Assembly (NCBI GenBank): GCA_015068545.1
Contig: SVKH01000075.1
Location: forward strand, 1 to 7,697
Reading direction: 5' to 3'
DNA length: 7,697 nucleotides
Source of the DNA: Oscillospiraceae bacterium
Lineage (GTDB): Bacteria; Bacillota; Clostridia; UBA1381
Part shown: piece by piece, positions 4,682 to 7,697 of the stretch
Position numbering within the stretch: position 1 is the first letter of the stretch
How the letters are laid out: every line of letters begins with the position of its first letter
Notes under the pieces: generated by a model
The model's input: only the letters and a program-made list of their open reading frames with translations
What the model was told of the DNA's origin: nothing
Databases searched by the model: none
Position numbers and translations under genes: made by a program

Positions 4682-7126
4682 ATGCTTTCAAATTTTACTG
4701 AAAAAGCCAGAATGGCTATAAATAATGCACATGACATAGCTTGTGAAATGGGACATGGATATATTGGCAGTGAGCATCTTCTTTTGGGAATTTTAGAGGA
4801 AGGTACCGGAGTTGGTGCTAAGATTTTAGAAAATGCCAAGGTGGATAAAGGAAGCATTCGTGAAAAAGTCGAAAAGCTAATGGGAGTGGGAGAGCCACTG
4901 GATGTAAATACAGAGCTAGGGCTTACTCCAAGAAGCAAGCGAATACTGGAGATAGCTGCCATAGAGGCAAGACGCACAGGGCATGCTTACATCGGTACTG
5001 AACATATTCTTTCTGCTATTATAAAGGATGGAGACGGTGTAGGAGCAAATGTGCTAAATAGCTATGGTGCAAATATCAGCAGTATCTATTCCGATCTTGC
5101 TGCAGCTTCCGGAAACGGCTTTAATCAGCCGAAAGAACAGCATCAAAAGACAGGAGCAAAAACTCCCACTCTTGACCAATTTGGCAGGGATCTTACCCAA
5201 ATGGCAATAGAAAAAAAGTTTGATCCGGTTATCGGCAGAGATAATGAAATTTCGAGAGTAATTCAAATTTTATCAAGACGTACCAAAAATAATCCATGCT
5301 TCATTGGAGAGCCTGGAGTAGGTAAGACAGCCATAGCAGAAGGATTGGCGCAAAAGATTGCTGACGGAGATGTACCGGAGCTTTTGGTTGGAAAGCGTCT
5401 GGTGACTATGGATTTGTCCTCTATGGTAGCAGGTGCGAAGTACCGTGGAGAATTTGAAGACCGTCTTAAAAAAGCAATAGAAGAGGTAAAAGCCGCAGGT
5501 AATGTGATATTGTTTATAGATGAAATCCACACAATTGTCGGTGCCGGATCTGCAGAGGGTGCCATAGATGCCTCCAATATTCTAAAACCTTCACTTGCCA
5601 GAGGAGAGCTTCAGCTAATAGGAGCAACTACTATAAATGAATATCGAAAGTATATCGAAAAGGATGCAGCTCTTGAAAGACGTTTCCAACCGGTAATGGT
5701 AGGAGAGCCATCTTGGGAGGAAACAGTTGAGATTCTGAAAGGACTAAGAGATAAATATGAGGCACATCACGGAGTAAAAATAGAAGATTCTGCTTTGGTT
5801 GCTGCGGCAAAGCTTTCGGTGAGATATCTTACAGACCGATTCCTTCCGGATAAAGCGATAGACCTTATGGATGAGGCAGCAAGCAAGAAAAAGCTTACAT
5901 CTCTTACCGCACCTGATGAAATAAAACTTCTTGAAAAGGAAGGCGAAGAAATAAAAAAGGAAAAGCAAGAGGCTATACTAGCTCAGGATTTTGAAAAAGC
6001 GGCAACACTTCGCGACAGAGAAAAAGAAATAGAAAAGAAACTTGAAGACAGTAAAAGTGAATGGAAGGGTACTAATCGTTCCAATGACCTCGTGATAACC
6101 GAGAAGGAGATAGAGGAGATTATTGCCGAATGGACGCACATCCCTGTATCCAAGGTTGCGCAGGAGGAAAGTGAAAAGCTGAAAAATCTAGAGCAAATTC
6201 TTCATGAGAGAGTAGTAGGTCAAAGCGAGGCAGTATCTGCTGTATCCCGAGCAATAAGACGTGGAAGAGCAGGACTTAAAGATCCAAAAAGACCAACCGG
6301 TTCATTCTTGTTCCTAGGTCCCACAGGTGTAGGAAAAACCGAACTTTCCAAGGCACTTGCCGGTGCTATGTTCGGTAATGAAGATGCCATGATTCGCATA
6401 GATATGTCTGAGTACATGGAAAAGCATGCGGTGTCAAAACTGGTGGGTTCACCTCCGGGATATGTGGGCTATGACGAAGGTGGTCAGCTTACCGAGAAGA
6501 TAAGGAAGCAGCCATATTCTGTTATTCTGTTTGACGAGATTGAAAAGGCTCATCCTGATATATTCAATATAATGCTACAAATACTTGATGACGGAATTTT
6601 AACCGATTCTCAAGGAAGACGAGTAGATTTCAGAAATACTGTAATTATTATGACTTCCAATTTAGGTGCCAGAGAGATTCTAAATACATCTTCTTCAAAA
6701 ATGGGATTTGGTACGCGTGATGAAGTAGGGGAAAATCAAAAGGATGAAATACGTCAAAAAGTAATGAATAAGGTAAAGGAAGCATTCAGACCTGAATTTT
6801 TGAACAGAATTGACGAAATAATAGTGTTTGACAGATTGTCAGAAGATGATATAATTAAAATTGCAGAGATTATGTTATCAGGTCTAAAGGGTAGACTTTT
6901 GCAAAACGGCATAAATGCCAGCTTTACCAAAGAAGCAGTGGCTGAGATTGCAAAGGTTGGATATGATCCTCTTTATGGCGCAAGACCTTTAAGAAGGGCA
7001 ATTCAGACAGGAATAGAAGATATGCTTTCAGAAAAGATTATAGAAGGAGTATTATCTCAAAATGTAGAAATAGATTGCAAGGACGGAGTTTTTACAGCAA
7101 CAGAATTGGGGCAGAAAACCGAGTAA
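4682..7126 (+). CDS. clpC: ClpC, AAA+ unfoldase of the ClpCP protease
   Basis: This complete 814-residue Hsp100 protein feeds damaged, misfolded or arginine-phosphorylated proteins to ClpP in the cytoplasm. Domains in order: two Clp N repeats (about 1-140); D1 with Walker A GEPGVGKT (209-216), pore loop KYRG (253-256), Walker B VILFIDE (275-281) and arginine fingers RR (333-334); a middle region with the UVR motif (QDFEKAATLRDREKEIEKKL, about 435-454) that distinguishes ClpC from ClpB; D2 with Walker A GPTGVGKT (546-553), pore loop GYVG (593-596), Walker B VILFDE (614-619), the MGF tripeptide (674-676) in the ClpP-binding loop position, and sensor-2 GARPLRR (766-772). Length and motifs are normal and no damage is seen. 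It follows mcsB by 17 nt as in the ctsR-mcsA-mcsB-clpC operon, but here ctsR, mcsA and their CtsR-controlled promoter are absent, so its expression in this arrangement would depend on upstream transporter transcription or an unseen internal promoter. Confidence 0.98.
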   Translation: MLSNFTEKARMAINNAHDIACEMGHGYIGSEHLLLGILEEGTGVGAKILENAKVDKGSIREKVEKLMGVGEPLDVNTELGLTPRSKRILEIAAIEARRTGHAYIGTEHILSAIIKDGDGVGANVLNSYGANISSIYSDLAAASGNGFNQPKEQHQKTGAKTPTLDQFGRDLTQMAIEKKFDPVIGRDNEISRVIQILSRRTKNNPCFIGEPGVGKTAIAEGLAQKIADGDVPELLVGKRLVTMDLSSMVAGAKYRGEFEDRLKKAIEEVKAAGNVILFIDEIHTIVGAGSAEGAIDASNILKPSLARGELQLIGATTINEYRKYIEKDAALERRFQPVMVGEPSWEETVEILKGLRDKYEAHHGVKIEDSALVAAAKLSVRYLTDRFLPDKAIDLMDEAASKKKLTSLTAPDEIKLLEKEGEEIKKEKQEAILAQDFEKAATLRDREKEIEKKLEDSKSEWKGTNRSNDLVITEKEIEEIIAEWTHIPVSKVAQEESEKLKNLEQILHERVVGQSEAVSAVSRAIRRGRAGLKDPKRPTGSFLFLGPTGVGKTELSKALAGAMFGNEDAMIRIDMSEYMEKHAVSKLVGSPPGYVGYDEGGQLTEKIRKQPYSVILFDEIEKAHPDIFNIMLQILDDGILTDSQGRRVDFRNTVIIMTSNLGAREILNTSSSKMGFGTRDEVGENQKDEIRQKVMNKVKEAFRPEFLNRIDEIIVFDRLSEDDIIKIAEIMLSGLKGRLLQNGINASFTKEAVAEIAKVGYDPLYGARPLRRAIQTGIEDMLSEKIIEGVLSQNVEIDCKDGVFTATELGQKTE

Positions 7127-7129
7127 TTG

Positions 7130-7159
7130 CTCACATATAGTGATTTAGAGGTGAGTTTT
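7130..7159 (+). terminator. Weak terminator-like hairpin after clpC
   Basis: CTCAC (7130-7134) and GTGAG (7151-7155) form a short 5-bp stem with a 16-nt loop, followed by TTTT. It begins only a few bases after the clpC stop. The stem is short, so this is a candidate at best. The next gene carries its own promoter-like sequence, which fits the end of an operon here. Confidence 0.3.
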
Positions 7160-7209
7160 GCAAACTATTGAATTGTGGAAAGCTATGCTCAAAATTGGTG
7201 CCTGAAGCA

Positions 7210-7236
7210 TTGACTTGGTTTAGTCGCATTTATAAA
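7210..7236 (+). promoter_or_regulatory. Possible sigma-A-type promoter of the Mbeg1-like gene
   Basis: TTGACT (7210-7215) and TATAAA (7231-7236) are good -35 and -10 matches but are separated by 15 bp, shorter than the usual 17. A perfect TATAAT at 7297-7302 lies too close to the start codon for a normal leader and has no -35 partner. The 193-nt gap between clpC and the next gene supports separate transcription. Confidence 0.4.
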
Positions 7237-7319
7237 GAATCACGATAGATAAATGACTGTAACTTTTTATATACCTGCGTTATAGTAGTGACTAGATATA
7301 ATAAAAGGGATGTGTTTTT

Positions 7320-7697
7320 ATGACAAACGTGCTGGAGTATTTAAAATGGCGCGGAGATATTGAAGTAGACTATGACGGATTTTGCGAAGTAGACGGAATA
7401 GTTATGTCGGCACTGGCATATATTCCATTTGAGCTGGCGGGAGATATGATAGAATCTCCTGTTACCTTGGAGGAGGTAGCATCGCAGCTATTAAAAACAG
7501 AAAACCTGCAGGATAAGCTGATGTTCAAAAATGACTATAAGCTGTTGGAAGAGATAAAATCCTGCAATAGATTTGGATCTGTCCTTCTTTACGACTATGT
7601 AAATAAAGTGGACAGCGAAACCCAGACACAGTTTTCCGCAATTACTGCCAAGATTACCAAAGGCTTATACTGCGTATGTTTTCGTGGTACAGACCAA
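7320..7697 (+). CDS. Mbeg1-like (DUF2974) alpha/beta-hydrolase-type protein, N-terminal part, cut by the window end
   Basis: The frame starts with ATG at 7320, preceded by AAAAGGGA (7303-7310), and stays open for 126 codons to the window edge. The start MTNVLEYLKWRGDIEV, then FCEVDGIVMSALAYIPFE, and the final CFRGTD match the pattern of the Mbeg1-like/DUF2974 family, a Firmicutes group resembling lipases. In that family the FRGT(D) strand lies before the nucleophile elbow, which would be beyond the window. The substrate is unknown for the family and nothing here identifies it. It follows clpC in the same direction after a 193-nt gap with its own promoter-like sequence, so it is probably not part of the stress operon. 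The gene is partial only because the window ends. Confidence 0.85.
   Translation, partial: MTNVLEYLKWRGDIEVDYDGFCEVDGIVMSALAYIPFELAGDMIESPVTLEEVASQLLKTENLQDKLMFKNDYKLLEEIKSCNRFGSVLLYDYVNKVDSETQTQFSAITAKITKGLYCVCFRGTDQ

Noticed and set aside
4564..4977. 137-codon minus-strand frame antisense to the mcsB/clpC boundary, and other antisense frames within clpC
   Set aside because: They lie opposite a strongly conserved coding sequence, have low-complexity translations and no start signals; they are shadows.

Overview
The window looks like low-GC Firmicutes DNA, most probably a Clostridia/Lachnospiraceae-type gut or rumen bacterium. The evidence is a ClpC with a UVR motif preceded by McsB-type arginine kinase sequence (a Firmicutes stress operon), strong AGGAG-type ribosome binding sites, AT-rich codon use, an Mbeg1-like (DUF2974) protein and a CUT1-type sugar ABC transporter. 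The genus is not determined.

Layout. (1) Positions 1-860 carry no convincing gene. They are packed with hairpins and inverted repeats: three small tandem hairpins (48-118), a hairpin-rich stretch (146-269), an excellent terminator (305-339), a 27-codon ORF of doubtful status (418-501), and a 293-bp block (532-824) bounded by 12-bp perfect inverted repeats and able to form several nested helices. (2) Positions 865-1836, minus strand: C-terminal part of a GH42-like beta-galactosidase-superfamily protein whose catalytic N-terminal part is missing. (3) From about 1837 to about 3986, plus strand: a piece of a sugar ABC transporter operon, made of a solute-binding protein without its N-terminus, one complete MalF/UgpA-type permease, and the first ~36 codons of a second (MalG-type) permease. 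(4) From about 3987 to the end, plus strand: the last two thirds of mcsB, complete clpC, and the beginning of an Mbeg1-like gene that runs off the window.

The main result is that the window is a three-piece mosaic. At the first joint (about 1830-1843) two truncated genes meet head to head. At the second (about 3984-3989) the first membrane segment of a permease is joined in frame to McsB at its conserved EEDH motif. The ~2.15-kb middle piece has both ends inside genes, and no insertion sequence is visible at either joint. If the arrangement is real, mcsB has lost its ATP-binding N-terminal part, ctsR, mcsA and the heat-shock promoter are absent upstream, and clpC would be read from sugar-transporter transcription. 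If it is not real, it is an assembly or cloning chimera. The sequence alone cannot decide, and junction-spanning reads would.

I see no clearly new defence or other multi-gene system. The most interesting candidates for novelty are the 532-824 structured element and, if genuine, the membrane-segment::McsB fusion.
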